Positions 12,338-24,344 are shown, numbered from the stretch's first letter. The stretch is 64,000 bases of DNA from Bolinopsis microptera (GCF_026151205.1 NC_087073.1:21046837-21110836), one strand, 5' to 3'. The notes: a model not told the origin generated them from the sequence alone. Program-made: numbers and translations.

Positions 12338-12505
12338 CTGCCGCTAAAGAAAGCAGAGCAATGAACTATGATTATAGGGTTACGTGGTTATGTGTGCTTT
12401 TAGGGAGTATGTATATATTATAAAGGAGCAAAGCCTGCTGTTAATTATACTGTACAATGTGGTGGTCACCTGATTGCAAATCATGATATTGGAGCAAATT
12501 TTGTC

Positions 12506-12837
12506 ATACTACATACTACATACTACATACTACATACTACATACTACATACTACATACTACATACTACATACTACATACTACATACTACATACTACATAC
12601 TACATACTACATACTACATACTACATACTACATACTACATACTACATACTACATACTACATACTACATACTACATACTACATACTACATACTACATACTA
12701 CATACTACATACTACATACTACATACTACATACTACATACTGCATACTACATACTACATACTACATACTACATACTACATACTACATACTACATACTACA
12801 TCCTACATACTACATACTACATACTACATACTACATA
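12506..12837. repeat. 7-bp satellite (TACTACA)n, about 47 copies
   Basis: Nearly pure heptamer array. Seven is coprime with three and the unit creates no stop on the plus strand, which explains the long open frame (repeating YYILHTT) across it. Confidence 0.95.
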
Positions 12838-12993
12838 CCACAACAAATGTAATATGTTACTGAAAAAATGTGTATTTTGTCTGGTGGAGCGCAAAACGGC
12901 TCGGAAAATAATGAAAAGTACAAACTAGGAACACTTAAATAGCATGACGAATAATAATAAGTTAGGGTATATCGTTATCTTATGATGACGTTT

Positions 12994-13009
12994 TTGCTGA
13001 CGTCAGCAA
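12994..13009. promoter_or_regulatory. 16-bp CRE/C-MARE palindrome upstream of DRC2
   Basis: TTGCTGACGTCAGCAA is a perfect palindrome containing TGACGTCA (CRE, bound by CREB/ATF) and TGCTGACGTCAGCA (CRE-type Maf recognition element). It sits about 80 bases before the proposed DRC2 start codon at 13090, a plausible proximal promoter position. Confidence 0.5.
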
Positions 13010-13089
13010 CTAGTTTGTCGGCTTTTGCTTTGGTCTAATCATAGAATTACATCAGACTTTAATTGTGGAAATATAAAAGCAAATCCAAA

Positions 13090-16000
13090 ATGCCGACACT
13101 TTTGGGTATGATTTAAAAAGGTAAATAAGCTCATGTGTTAACTACAATAGTATCATGATAAAACCGGTTTATCAGTTATTTAGAATATATATTCGCATTT
13201 ATCCACACTCTATTTACATTACACGTACAACGTGATATCGTTATCAGTGCAGTGTGTACAACACCAACTACACCGATCAATTGCCAATCTGCGAAACATT
13301 TTTTAATTATTATTATCACTTCGAGATGGCCAGGCCTACTCTCATGCTGTCTATATGTGATGATTAACTCTGAAAAACTAGGGACAACTGGGGAATGATC
13401 CCAGAACCTCGAGATTTCGCGTCTCTTGCTCTACCAATTGAGCTACTGACCCTGATTCTCAGAGCGAAATCACCACTCATATACAGCACAATTTCATGCT
13501 TTGTGTGGAATATCATTTATCAGTTATTTAGAATATATATTCGCATTTATCCACACTCTATTTACATTACACGTACAACGTGATATCGTTATCAGTGCAG
13601 TGTGTACAACACCAACTACACCGATCAATTGCCAATCTGCGAAACATTTTTAATTATTATTATCACTTCGAGATGGCCAGGCCTACTCTCATGCTGTCTA
13701 TATGTGATGATTAACTCTGAAAAACTAGGGACAACTGGGGAATGATCCCAGAACCTCGAGATTTCGCGTCTCTTGCTCTACCAATTGAGCTACTGACCCT
13801 GATTCTCAGAGCGAAATCACCACTCATATACAGCACAATTTCATGCTTTGTGTGGAATATCATTTATCAGTTATTTAGAATATATATTCGCATTTATCCA
13901 CACTCTATTTACATTACACGTACAACGTGATATCGTTATCAGTGCAGTGTGTACAACACCAACTACACCGATCAATTGCCAATCTGCGAAACATTTTTAA
14001 TTATTATTATCACTTCGAGATGGCCAGGCCTACTCTCATGCTGTCTATATGTGATGATTAACTCTGAAAAACTAGGGACAACTGGGGAATGATAAAACCG
14101 GTATTAAATAAGTATAATGACAATGTACAGGGAAAAAGGGAAAAGGAAAGAACACGAAGCACATGACGGAGGAAGAACGGGTTCATTTCTACGAAACTCA
14201 GTTGCTTGCAGAGGAAGAGAATAGGAAGAAGAAGGAAGAACTTCTAACACAGTTCCTGAAAGACAAGCTGGCAAAAGAAGAAAAGGCAAATGAGTTCAAT
14301 AAGCTGAAACTACAGAACCAATGGCGGGCAATAATGAGGGAGGGTAAGTCACGTGAGAGTGATCTTATTGTGGTGATCAGATAAACTTAGAGAACACGCC
14401 TAATTGAAGGATTGTATATGTCGCCATGGTACATGCCTGGTACTTTGTGTACATAAACCGGCTTAATTTCAGCTAGCATTCTTTTCATGATGAATACAAT
14501 GATCGTTCAAATGATCTTAATTAATTGGCTCTTTGAAGAAATACAATATACTGACCATTATCCCATGAATTTTAATTAGTCAACTTAATGAATTTGATTT
14601 AACCTGTACATGTGCCTGTAAAATTCTATTATTTTTCTTATTTTTCTTATTTTTCTTATTTTCTCACGTGCAAATTACAGCTAAGGCGACAGAGTTGTGT
14701 AAAGATATAGAGATTTTATCCCAAACATTTGAGCGGATAGTTGATAGAAAGGACGCTATCATAAAGTCCCTGTCTCAAGATCTAGCTGAGGCTGAGGAGC
14801 AGTATCAGTTAGCACTGAGGTTTGTTACCATTGTTATTCCTCAGTGTTTTGACCCCATCTCTTGAATGTTATTATCAGTACTCCTTGGTCACATTATATT
14901 ATTGATTCTCCGTATTTTCTAAGAACAATACCTCTCTTCATAGCGAGATCTGATTTCCATGATACCTCAGGTCACATCTACAGAACATAGACCAGCTAGT
15001 AGATAACCAAGGGTCGCGCATCGCCTCCCTCCACAGAGAGTACTCTGAAGAGCTAGAGCAGCTGAAACATGAATACAGCACAGAGCGGGAGAAGATGATA
15101 AAGTCCCACCAGTTTGAGTGTAATGATCTGCAAGATATCATGTTCGCTATGGAACAGGAGTTTAACGAGCTCAAGACGGAGGCTCTTCATGACTTCCAGA
15201 GTCAGAAAGATGAAATAAAGAACAAGGTAAGTCAGTAGTCAGCTCAGTATATAATATATAGGCTGCGTTTTCAGCAAGCCTTAGTTAGGATAAGTTGGCA
15301 TTGTCGCCGCAATGGGTTCAGAATCTGGCTGGTCACGTTTTAAAATTGTCACATCATGTCTTCCATAAGATTGAAAAATTTGAGAAGCTATTGTGAGATC
15401 AATGTATAAATGGTTGCAACAATCTGTACCCCAATTATTCGCCTTTGAGAAGGTGGTCATATGAACAATTGGAATGTGCTTAGGTGACTTTCGTAACAAC
15501 CTCCTGGCTTTCGTTATTTGTGAACGATACCCTATTATTGAAAGTCCACAAAACAGACTCAGTATGGGACGGAATGGTGCGGTTTTTGGCTATCAAACTT
15601 TTTATGCAACGAAAGTATGGATTATCCGCCTGAAAGTTGTATCTAACTATACTCATAGTCGCGTAGTTCGTACTTTCTTTTTGTTGCGACTAAGTAGTAA
15701 ATCTCCTTATTATCTTTTAGAAAAGAAACTCAGCAATCAGTTCTTGAGTTATTTTACATAATAACTGAACATTCGGTGGATGTTTGTGTACGTCATTCAA
15801 ATCATTACAGATACACTGGATTCCGCTGTCTTTTAACAATATCACGTGGTATTTGGTCGCATGCACGTTGTATGAAACGTAAGGCGCTTTAAAACATTTT
15901 ACAGATATGATAGCGCAAAATTCACTACTAGGCGCGCGTCGCCTAGCAACCATGTCAATTTTAACATTTGAACCTAAACAAAATTGCTAAAATTAGGAAC

Positions 16001-19000
16001 TGAAGCAGGACTTTACAACTTTGAAGTTTGAACTTTAAAGACGGAAAGACTCTAAAATCTACGGAAGCTTAAAATGAATTCCATAAAATGAAAAGTGTAA
16101 TGTTTTCATTATTGACCTTTGAGGCTAACCGCTGAATGTTGTTCCCAGTATTGGTTTGCTGCTTATCGAGGGAATAAGTAAATAGAAAATATAATAGTGA
16201 AAACACAAATAAAATTAAAATTTATGGTGTAATTAATAATTATGACGTAATTATTATGTAACTAAAGCAAATCGTATGATCTGCTGGATTGTAAGGAACT
16301 TAGTTATTAGAGAAAAGGTTGTAATGATAGCTATTTATAAAGCTTTGATAAGACCTCATCTTGAGTATTGTGTCCAATTGTGGAATCCAGTTGCGGCTCA
16401 TGGAAGTTGGGGGACTGTTTTGGAGCTGGAGAGCGTCCAGAGGCGGTTTGCCCGTCTTATTGATGAGGTGGGTACTCTTCCATACAGCTGCAGACTGGAT
16501 ATCATCAATTTGACAACGCTGGCAGATCGGCGAATACGTGGGGACCTTATCGAAGCTTTTAAAGTAACTAGTGGTTTGACTGAATATGGATCGGGTTTGT
16601 TCAGAATGAGCAGATCTGGTCTTAATCTAGTTTCAACCAATAGGTGTAATAAGAGTGTAACCAAAGTTAAGAATCTCCAGTCTTCTTTTCTTCCGGAGCG
16701 AGTCATTCCTTACTGGAACAAACTCCCTTCAGATGTCAAGAACTGCTCGACAGTTTTAAGCTTTAAAGTTAGATTGGAAGGATTTAAGAGAGAAATGATT
16801 TCTAAAAACAGTGTAAATGATTTTTGTTTTTGGAATGTTTCGAATGAAGTTTTAGGGAAAATTGAAGGACCCAGTTATTTAAGCAATAAGGAGACACATA
16901 ATGAATATCTTTGGTTTCATCCTTTTTATTTGTGGCAAAGAAGCGTTTTATAAATCTTTATTCCACTGGGAAGTATTAATGAATTATTTATAGATAATGT
17001 ATTAGATTTTATTAATTAATAAAATTGAATTTGATAAATTATTAATGTTGATGGAAAAATATATTTATTTAAATTATTTTTTTATTTAGTGCAATGATAT
17101 TTTGTAGACACTTGTGATGATGTTATGTCATAATCTTTACTTACTTACTTACTTACTTAACATGTATAACCTAAAGTCTCAAAAGTGGGAGGCTTGTGAA
17201 AAAATTGATAATAATGCTACATAAGAAGTAAGAACAGCAATGAGTATGACTGATGCCAATGTTTGCTATAAAGTTTAGGCTCATATAGGCCGATTAAAAG
17301 TCAAGCATATTATAAGGTAGAGTCTCATGAAATTATTATTATTAGATATAAGTGAATCGTATCTTGTGTGAATCGTATCTTGTGTGCTATTGTCAGCTAT
17401 TCCTTTGATAAATTTGTTGTGATGATTTCAGACGGCCGAATAAAAGAGATATGGAACATTTACTGACGAAATGCTTGTCCCTTGAAGACATTTATCAGAA
17501 CCTTGCACTAATAAACTATCAAATTTCGCAAGTCCTTCAATTCAAAAGAGAAACAAAAAGTAAAATTGCTGTACTATACTCATTGAAATGTAGCTTAGCA
17601 CAAGCAGAGCATTTGTTAGAGACACTGTGAAACGTTAACAAACTCAACAAAGAACAAAAAGAACACACGTACTTATCTAAATCTGGTGTTCAGGGCGGAA
17701 ACTAATCCCACCGTTTATAAAATATCAATAGAAACCATTTGTATACTTGAAACTTGGAACACTCAGGGAAATGTATTACTAACACCAAATATTTACAGAA
17801 TCTTGAAGAGAAACATGCGCTGAGAATGCAACTAGAGGGAGCTGTAGAAGAGCTTTGGAGACAATTCCAAGAGGTATGAATATTAGTTCATTGGCAAGAG
17901 CACAAGAATTTCTAGAATACCACACATTAGTCTAGCTTATTACAGTTACAACATAAGCTATAGAAACCATTGTTATTGTGATAACGTAAATACCTTTTAT
18001 ACAATGGTTATAAGTCTAGCTCGCAATATTCAGATCCAAGCAAATGTATAGTAAAACCCTGATTTAGTAAGAATAATGGAGCATACCGGGATTTTCATTG
18101 CATTTGGGAGAAGACAATGGTCGCTGCTCAGTTCCCACTCAGTAGAAATAAACGTCATCTCAATTTGTAACTTTGTACAGCTAAAAATAAACAATAAGGG
18201 GGATAGTAAAAAGCGCTAACATGAACCCTCCAGGCTCTGAAACAATACAATAGTACGACCGAGGACAGAAAGAAACATTTTGAGGAGCTGAAAGCTAAGG
18301 ACATGAAGAGTGCACAGGAGATAGAGTTGCAGATGAGGAAGCTCCAGAAAATACATGTAATTATTTCTACCCCTACGCACTTTCATATTAGATTTACTGA
18401 AATAAACAGATCAGACTTTAAAGTTACAGGATATCTAGCCTGCTGCAGTGAAAATGCCCAAGAAATCACGTTTAATCGTTTAATTGGAGAATATAATCGT
18501 ACATTCTTTGTATGGATTTATTTTAGAATTTTCAGTACAATGTATAAGTTACTTTAACGTTATGATTTGTCGGTGAATTATCCAGAGCAATTCTAAAGGT
18601 CTCCTTAAAACATAGGCCAATTAAAATAAAAGCCGATCTTAGATTGCAACTTTCCGCGGAAAATTATTATTTACTGTTTAAATGTTATACACTTATTAAC
18701 TAATCAGGACAGCATAAACCAGCAAAAAGCCAAGATGGCATGTAACGCCAGAGACTGTGAGGAGCGGAATAAAATGCTAAAGGACGAGAAAGAGTCTATT
18801 TTAGTACACTTCTCTCAACTCAAAGGACAAATGAATAAATTCAGAGAAAACCAAAGGTTTGTCTGCCTTTAGCTTTGGATTTTCATTTAGCATCCGTCTG
18901 TGACGAGAACAAAGTAAGAACAAAGTAAGAACTTTTGCTCCTACTCTCGGTAATATCCTTATCTGGTTCTGAAACATGGATTTGTGAATAACAAACACAC

Positions 19001-19461
19001 CTTGTGTCCTCGTGGCGGCACACCAGTGGTGCACGCCGCCGCCAGTGGTACACGCCGCCACCAGTGGTGCACGCCGCCGCCAAACACACTTCGCCTGCAA
19101 ATCCCTGCTTATCGTTATAACACCACAATATATATGTACTAGCGAAAATTTGCACAAATGTAAGTGAAGACGACAAATGATAATTATAGAATTACAATAT
19201 AAGTAGACGGGGTTTTAAAGAATTAATGATGATGATAATATTGGGTAGCCTCACAATAACCACTGTTACTTTATTAGACTAGTGGGGCGTCAGTTTAACC
19301 TGCATTTGTAAAGAAAGCTCAGCAACACAAAGAACCTTTACTTCATAGGAAGGGGGCCCTATGGGGGGGGGGGGGTGAGGGCCTATTGTGGGGGGCCGGG
19401 GGGTCAAGGGGGCTCTATTGTGGGGGGAGGGGCTTATTGTGGGGGGGGGGGTTTGGCTATT

Positions 19462-19538
<77 letters not shown>

Positions 19539-22500
19539 GGGCTATTGTGGGGGGGGGGGTCCCTGAGTTAACTTATCATTACAGCCAATGAAACTAACCA
19601 AACGTTCTGTTTAAGGTCGAAGCTGACAGCCTTGACCGTGTTAAGCAGTAAGACCATCAAAGAGTTAAAAGACAAACATCAAAAGGTAAATATCTTGTAT
19701 TCTAGATTTAGTTTGCTATTTACTGTGAAAAGAACTGAACTTCACCCTTTATAACCTACTTTCATCCCATTTCAATTTATTATTATTGTCAGAAGATTTT
19801 GTTGTCTTTTAAGAGACCCCTCCCCACAGTATTCCGTCAATGTCTCGGTTATTAATTGGGCTATTTAACAGTGTTATCTTGCTCCTTGTCATAGCAGTTA
19901 AACTGCGGGAAACGTCAATTGTCATACCAATTTTATTTATTATGAACAATTTCATTAATTTATTATTGATCGAGTTTTATGACAGTAATTGCCACCAAAG
20001 TCTTGTAACTTTAATGTCAGAAGCATCCCTACCCAACATTGACAAAATTATATTGTCAAATAAAATTTTGATAGTTAAGTAGCACAAGTGATGTAATGTC
20101 TGCAGTTTAATCTGATAAACTTGTGGCAGCATCCAACATCATGCATCTTGTCAAATAATGTTGTGGCATTATTTGTCTTCATATAAAAATTCGAATTAAA
20201 CAACTAGCAAACCATTGTGCAAACCTTCGCTTGGATAATGATAGTCTGGATTTGATTTGGTGACTGGTATTATGAATACTGTACCTACCTATTCCACTTT
20301 GCCTTCAAAAATAGGCTTCCATATTCTGAAGCACGTACTTACTTATGCTCCTTCATAAATACCACGAAAGAGCATTAAAAACTTCCCCTCTGCTCCTTTG
20401 TAAATACTAGTGCAGACCTCTATTATCGAATGTCGTAGCCGAAGTAAGCAGTAAGGAACTTAATGAAGTGAAACAACCAAGCTATACACGTAAAATAGTG
20501 AAAATGTGCAAGTTCGAACAAACTCCATGTTCAATATATTCTCTCTCTCTTCTTCTCGCTGTTTCGTCTCCTCTCCCCTTAACCATCTCGGAAAGTAATG
20601 GTCCGAATTCCTACAAATTTCACCTCAGAGTTTCTTCTAGCATTGTACAAAGGCATGCCAAGTTTGAAGTCTCCTGTTCATTTAGTTTGTTTTTTATCAG
20701 CTGAAGACTCTGAAAGTTACATAACATTTGCACAATTAATCTTTCCTGCCATCTCTGATATTATATATTATATGTATCTGATTAGGTGTCACATCGTCTG
20801 ATAATAAATTGAATATCATACCGAGCAATATTAGTGTTCAGTATTATGGTGAGGTTATTCCTCGCATCAAATAGTGACAACAACAGTCTACACAGATTTG
20901 ATGTGAATTAATTGTGATGGTAGATACAGTGACAATAGTTATAAATTAGTCTGTATTCCAGGGAGAATGTATCCTGTCCTCTAAATAACACTGTATTCCA
21001 GGGAGAGTGTATCCTGTCCTCTAAATAACACTACATTCCAGGGAGAGTGTATCATGTCCTCTAAATAACACTGTATTCCAGGGAGAGTGTATCCTGTCCT
21101 CTAAATAACACTGTATTCCAAGGAGAGTGTATCCTGTCCTCTAAATAACACTGTATTCCAGGGAGAGTGTATCCTGTCCTCTAAATAACACTGTATTCCA
21201 GGGAGAGTGTATCCTGTCCTCTAAATAACACTGTGTTCCAGGGAGAGTGTATCCTCAAGTTGGCGGAGATGTGTCGTAAGTTGGAGACGGAGGAGGAGAA
21301 GGTGCTACCTTTCTACGCCAGCACACTAACCGAGCAGGAGGAGAAAGAGATCGAGGCTATGGTTCAGCAGGAACCTGAAAACGACCTTGCTAATGTGAGT
21401 GTAGTGGTGTAGTGGTGTAGTGGTGTAGTGGTGTAGTGGTGTAGTGGTGTAGTGGTGCAGTGGTGTAGTGGTGTAGTGGTGTAGTGGTGTAGTGGTGTAG
21501 TGGTGTAGTGGTGTAGTGGTGTAGTGGTGTAGTGGTGTAGTGGTGAAGTGGTGTAGTGGTGTAGTGGTGTAGTGGTGTAGTGGTATAGTGGTATAGTGGT
21601 GTAGTGGTGTAGTGGTGTAGTGGTGTAGTGGTGTAGTGGTGTAGTGGTGTAGTGGTGTAGCGGTGTAGCGGTGTAGCGGTGTAGTGGTGTAGTGGTGTAG
21701 TGGTGTAGTGGTGTAGTGGTGTAGTGGTGTAGTGGTGTAGTGGTGTAGTGGTGGTGTGGTGGTGTGGTGGTGTGGTGGTGTGGTGGTGTGGTGGTGTGGT
21801 GGTGTGGTGGTGTAGTGGTGTAGTGGTGTAGTGGTGTAGTGGTGCGGTGGTGTGGTGGTGTGGTGGTGTGGTGGTGTGGTGGTGTGGTGGTGTGGTGGTG
21901 TGGTGGTGTGGTGGTGTGGTGGTGTAGTGGTGTAGCGGTGTAGCGGTGTATTGGTGTAGTGGTGTAGTCATTCCATGTAGAATGGAACGTTGTTGATTAA
22001 TCCTGTTAATTTATACATCTAAATAATAATAAAGTTCACATAATTTGTTGTGTCAGGTGATGCATGAGTTTGAAGATTTGAGCAGCTTTTGGAAACGATA
22101 CAACAAGGTGTCACTGGATAAAATGTCATTAGGTTAGTCCTTTCTCTCCCATGTAATTTCATTATTTCAAATTACTGAAAACATTGTCGATGACTGACTG
22201 AAGGGTATTATTTATTGTTGTGTTTATGGATAGTGTGACAGTACTTCTCCTGTCAGACCAAGCCCGAGTACAGCTGACCCAAGAGAACCAGCAGCTCAGG
22301 ACCCTCCTCAAGCAGTATCTGGATGGTATCAGTGTTAGTGACGAGATATTATCCCACAACAACCCCCTCTTTATCGTCAACAATCGCAGCAATCTTCCGT
22401 TAGTAACTATATATATATATATATATATACTACTCTTCTTATATGTGTTTATTTTATAAGTTATTTAATCTATTAATCTATAGAATTATCACTATAGAAG

Positions 22501-22972
22501 TATAGAGGAAGTGAGGATGGTACACTCCACTAGGATTCCTCTATATGTTCCACACAAATGAACGATTGTTAGATATCCCCTTAGAAATTGTAGTCCCGCA
22601 CAAATACTGCAGAATACTGCTTGCCTCAAAAGTCAAATATAGTAGTGTAGTGGCACTCCCACTTCATAGCAAACTTAGACTTGGTGATTTAATCTTCTGT
22701 CGCAAGACTAGACAAGCGTTGTAAAAGCGAATTTTTTGTTCTCTAAGTCGCAAGCTTGATTCAAGGTGCGTGAATTACATGTAATTCATCTGTTACTGTT
22801 CTTACTTGTTGAACTCACTTCGTTAGTTACGATCTTAAACTCCACATTTACTAATTAAAGAATAAAAATGCCTTGATTAATTAAATGCAACTTCTTAAAT
22901 TAATTAGTAAACCAAATTAAAGCCTGTTTGATTTCCAGAGACCTGCGGGCCTGCTATCCCCACAGTTTGTAA
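13090..22972 (+). CDS. DRC2: DRC2 / CCDC65, nexin-dynein regulatory complex subunit 2
   Basis: Coiled-coil scaffold of the nexin-dynein regulatory complex that cross-links doublet microtubules in motile cilia. Twelve exons: 13090-13105, 14131-14343, 14681-14819, 14971-15226, 17799-17873, 18234-18356, 18708-18856, 19616-19685, 21242-21394, 22057-22132, 22257-22398 and 22939-22972. They sum to 1446 bases, 481 codons plus stop, all in phase; the vertebrate protein is about 480 aa. Family signatures: [20 protein letters not shown] (exon 2), [20 protein letters not shown] and [10 protein letters not shown] (exon 3), [20 protein letters not shown] (exon 5), [17 protein letters not shown] (exon 9), FWKRYNKV (exon 10), [17 protein letters not shown] and [13 protein letters not shown] (exon 11). 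Internal exons are secure. Exon 1 (MPTLL) and exon 12 ([10 protein letters not shown]) are inferred from phase and splice sites. Otherwise translation could start at ATG 14163. Confidence 0.93.
13381..13452 (-). tRNA. tRNA-like sequence (copy 1), probably SINE head or pseudogene
   Basis: The minus strand folds as a 72-nt cloverleaf. Acceptor GGGTCAG pairs with TTGTCCC with one mismatch. The D arm is GCTC-AATTGGTA-GAGC (intact A box). The anticodon arm has loop CGCGAAA, and the T arm is CTGGG-ATCATTC-CCCAG. U33 is replaced by G and the T loop lacks TTC at its start, so it is unlikely to act in translation. A TTTTT run four bases after the 3' end could end Pol III transcription. Confidence 0.55.
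13728..13799 (-). tRNA. tRNA-like sequence (copy 2)
   Basis: Identical to copy 1 and 347 bases away. A third, broken copy (T arm and acceptor 3' strand only) is at 14075-14090 at the array edge. Confidence 0.55.
16276..17160 (+). mobile_element. 5'-truncated LINE (CR1/Jockey-like), RT C-terminal part
   Basis: A 225-codon open frame (16276-16953) in DRC2 intron 4, sense orientation. It contains [62 protein letters not shown] and [12 protein letters not shown]. These are the classic C-terminal reverse-transcriptase (thumb and beyond) motifs of CR1/Jockey-type non-LTR elements. The 3' part ends in (ACTT)n at 17137-17160, a typical simple-repeat tail. The catalytic FADD-type part is missing, so the copy is dead-on-arrival. 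The open frame is intact, suggesting a fairly young insertion. Confidence 0.8.
17161..17798. other. Rest of DRC2 intron 4
   Basis: AT-rich intron sequence after the LINE. Stretches such as 17440-17640 lack a clear frame. No feature recognised. Confidence 0.5.
19013..19085. repeat. Short GC-rich repeat in DRC2 intron 7
   Basis: Three to four copies of a unit like cgccgccaccagtggtgcac. Each carries the palindrome ccaccagtggtg. Confidence 0.7.
19352..19560 (+). repeat. G-rich tract with about 73 consecutive G
   Basis: Runs of G interrupted by ctattgtggg units, culminating in an unbroken G run at about 19464-19536. It lies on the coding strand of DRC2 intron 7. It could form G-quadruplexes and R-loops. 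The exact run length is unlikely to be reliable. Confidence 0.8.
20951..21254 (+). repeat. 40-bp minisatellite made of the DRC2 exon 9 acceptor
   Basis: Seven full units (ctgtattccagggagagtgt plus atcctgtcctctaaataaca) precede the exon. The eighth runs into exon 9 itself. Each unit carries the acceptor ttccag followed by the first 13 bases of exon 9 (GGAGAGTGTATCC). The exon is therefore preceded by seven decoy 3' splice sites. Confidence 0.92.
21395..21966 (+). repeat. 8-bp satellite (GTAGTGGT)n starting at the DRC2 exon 9 donor
   Basis: About 70 copies, with a GTGGTGTG variant block in the middle. The array begins inside the donor itself: GCTAAT is followed by gtgagtgtagtggtgtag. The open frame on the opposite strand (repeating TTPLHHY) is a by-product of the repeat. 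Confidence 0.93.
22408..22429. repeat. (TA)n microsatellite
   Basis: Eleven TA dinucleotides, ten bases after the DRC2 exon 11 donor (AATCTTCC then gttagtaactatata). Confidence 0.9.
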
Positions 22973-22974
22973 GA

Positions 22975-23118
22975 ATGGTCTCGTCACCAATATGGAGCAG
23001 TGAGGAGTGAGGAGTGATACTCCGCAGCCGGTCTCGTCACCAATATCGAGCAGTGAGGAGTGATACTCCGCAGCCGGTCTCGTCACCAATATGAAGCAGT
23101 GAGGAGTGATACTCCGGT
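22975..23118. repeat. About 50-bp tandem repeat, three copies, after DRC2 stop
   Basis: Units share ggtctcgtcaccaatat and gcagtgaggagtgatactcc. The array begins within ten bases of the proposed stop codon at 22970. Confidence 0.8.
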
Positions 23119-24150
23119 TTACTGGTATCCTGTTAACAGTGTTTAGCCAATTAGGTGGTTTAACCTGATGAGCCAGGATATTGATTGCCTCCCCACTGAA
23201 ATGATAACTCCACACAGCATCCCTCCTTAGTTACCATTACCTAGCAACCACACCCTCCCCCCTTATAACTTTATAAATGAATTGCTCTGGCCCATGATAC
23301 AGTCTCTTTTACTACCCATACTGCATAACACACAGAATATGCTCATATTGACATATTTTAAAATCTTCTTTAGGATTTGAACGCGCTAAAATTATAGATC
23401 TGTTTGATGAGCTCAGTGTTTAGTTCCATTTTACTGACACCACGGCATCAACTTTAACACGAATTTCCGCAAAAACCGTAAAAGATATACAACTTAAACT
23501 TTTATGACTGATTCGAATGCTTTAATGGCCTTCAAATCCGCATGAAAAAAATAAAAAAATTGGCCAAGGAATAAGAATTTTAGTGCCCAAAATTTGGACC
23601 CCCAAGTGTTGTCAAAAACGCGAATTAAATAGGTAATAATTATTTTAGTCTCTTGAGTCTTGAGGGTTAAACGGGTTCCTGCTAGTATTAATGATTAAAT
23701 CAAGTCCTTCTGTAACATCCTAAATAAATGCAATATTCTATTAGCGTTGTAATTAGTTTAAATATCTTATATTTCGCTTCGTAGATTACAATGAAAAAGT
23801 AAGATTTACCACTAATCTATGACGCTGGTTTACTGTGGTTTACTACCATTTGGTGTAGTTAATCAGTAGGTCGTATACTACTTGTCTGGTACCTCTCTGA
23901 TTGGTTAAAAATTAAGTTAAATTTATATTACTGTCCTAGATCATTTCCCAGAGGCGCCCACGATCAAAGTGCGCTATCGGTGAAGAGTTGATTACACCAA
24001 CTTCGCTCTCGAGCATTTAACCCATTCGATATCATCTTTGCGCCGTCCTTATCCTAGCTTCCTGAATCCTATATTAATTAATCAAGTACCTGGAATCAGT
24101 AACTTTCGTCAGATTCTGGAGTCGTAGCAGTAATTTAACTAAGAGCTTTA
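23119..24150. other. Intergenic DNA, nothing recognised
   Basis: AT-rich, stops in all frames. One isolated ttaccattacctagcaac near 23230 resembles the 23-bp repeat further on. Confidence 0.5.
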
Positions 24151-24162
24151 ACTATCCTTCGC

Positions 24163-24273
24163 TAGGATAGTTAAAGGATTGTTAAGGATTGTTAAGGATT
24201 GTTAAGGATTGTTAAGGATTGTTAAGGATTGTTAAGGATTGTTAAGGATTGTTAAGGATTGTTAAGGATTGTT
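24163..24273. repeat. 10-bp repeat (GTTAAGGATT)n, about 11 copies
   Basis: Nearly perfect decamer array. Confidence 0.95.
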
Positions 24274-24344
24274 CAGCTCACTACTCACTACTCACTACAA
24301 ATGTTGCTATACCCTCCACAAGGAGTAATGCTATCTTATTATTT

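Larger units (their letters stand above)
13155..14102 (-). mobile_element. Retroposed tandem array of a 347-bp tRNA-like (SINE-like) unit with 14-bp target-site duplication
   Basis: About 2.7 head-to-tail copies of a 347-bp unit lie in DRC2 intron 1. The array is flanked on both sides by the identical 14-mer ATGATAAAACCGGT (13155-13168 and 14089-14102). That is a target-site duplication, so the whole multimer was inserted in one event. The array starts and stops at different points of the unit; the right-hand copy breaks inside the tRNA-like part. Copies are almost identical (they differ mainly in one T run), so the event is recent or homogenised. No reverse transcriptase is encoded. Confidence 0.8.

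Noticed and set aside
12474-12863. Open frame of repeating YYILHTT
   Set aside because: By-product of the heptamer satellite.
13395-13930. Two identical 62-codon frames
   Set aside because: They overlap the tRNA-like units on the opposite strand and arise from the tandem duplication.
13168-14088. Hammerhead ribozyme in the 347-bp unit
   Set aside because: I looked for CTGANGA followed by GAAA on both strands. Near matches (GTGATGA...GAAA, CTGATTC...GAAA) break the catalytic core or lack a stem II, so I keep only the tRNA-like call.
15281-15953. Short frames in DRC2 intron 4 upstream of the LINE
   Set aside because: No reverse-transcriptase or other motif; they do not connect to the LINE frame.
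21390-21971. Open frame of repeating TTPLHHY on the minus strand
   Set aside because: By-product of the 8-bp satellite inside DRC2 intron 9.
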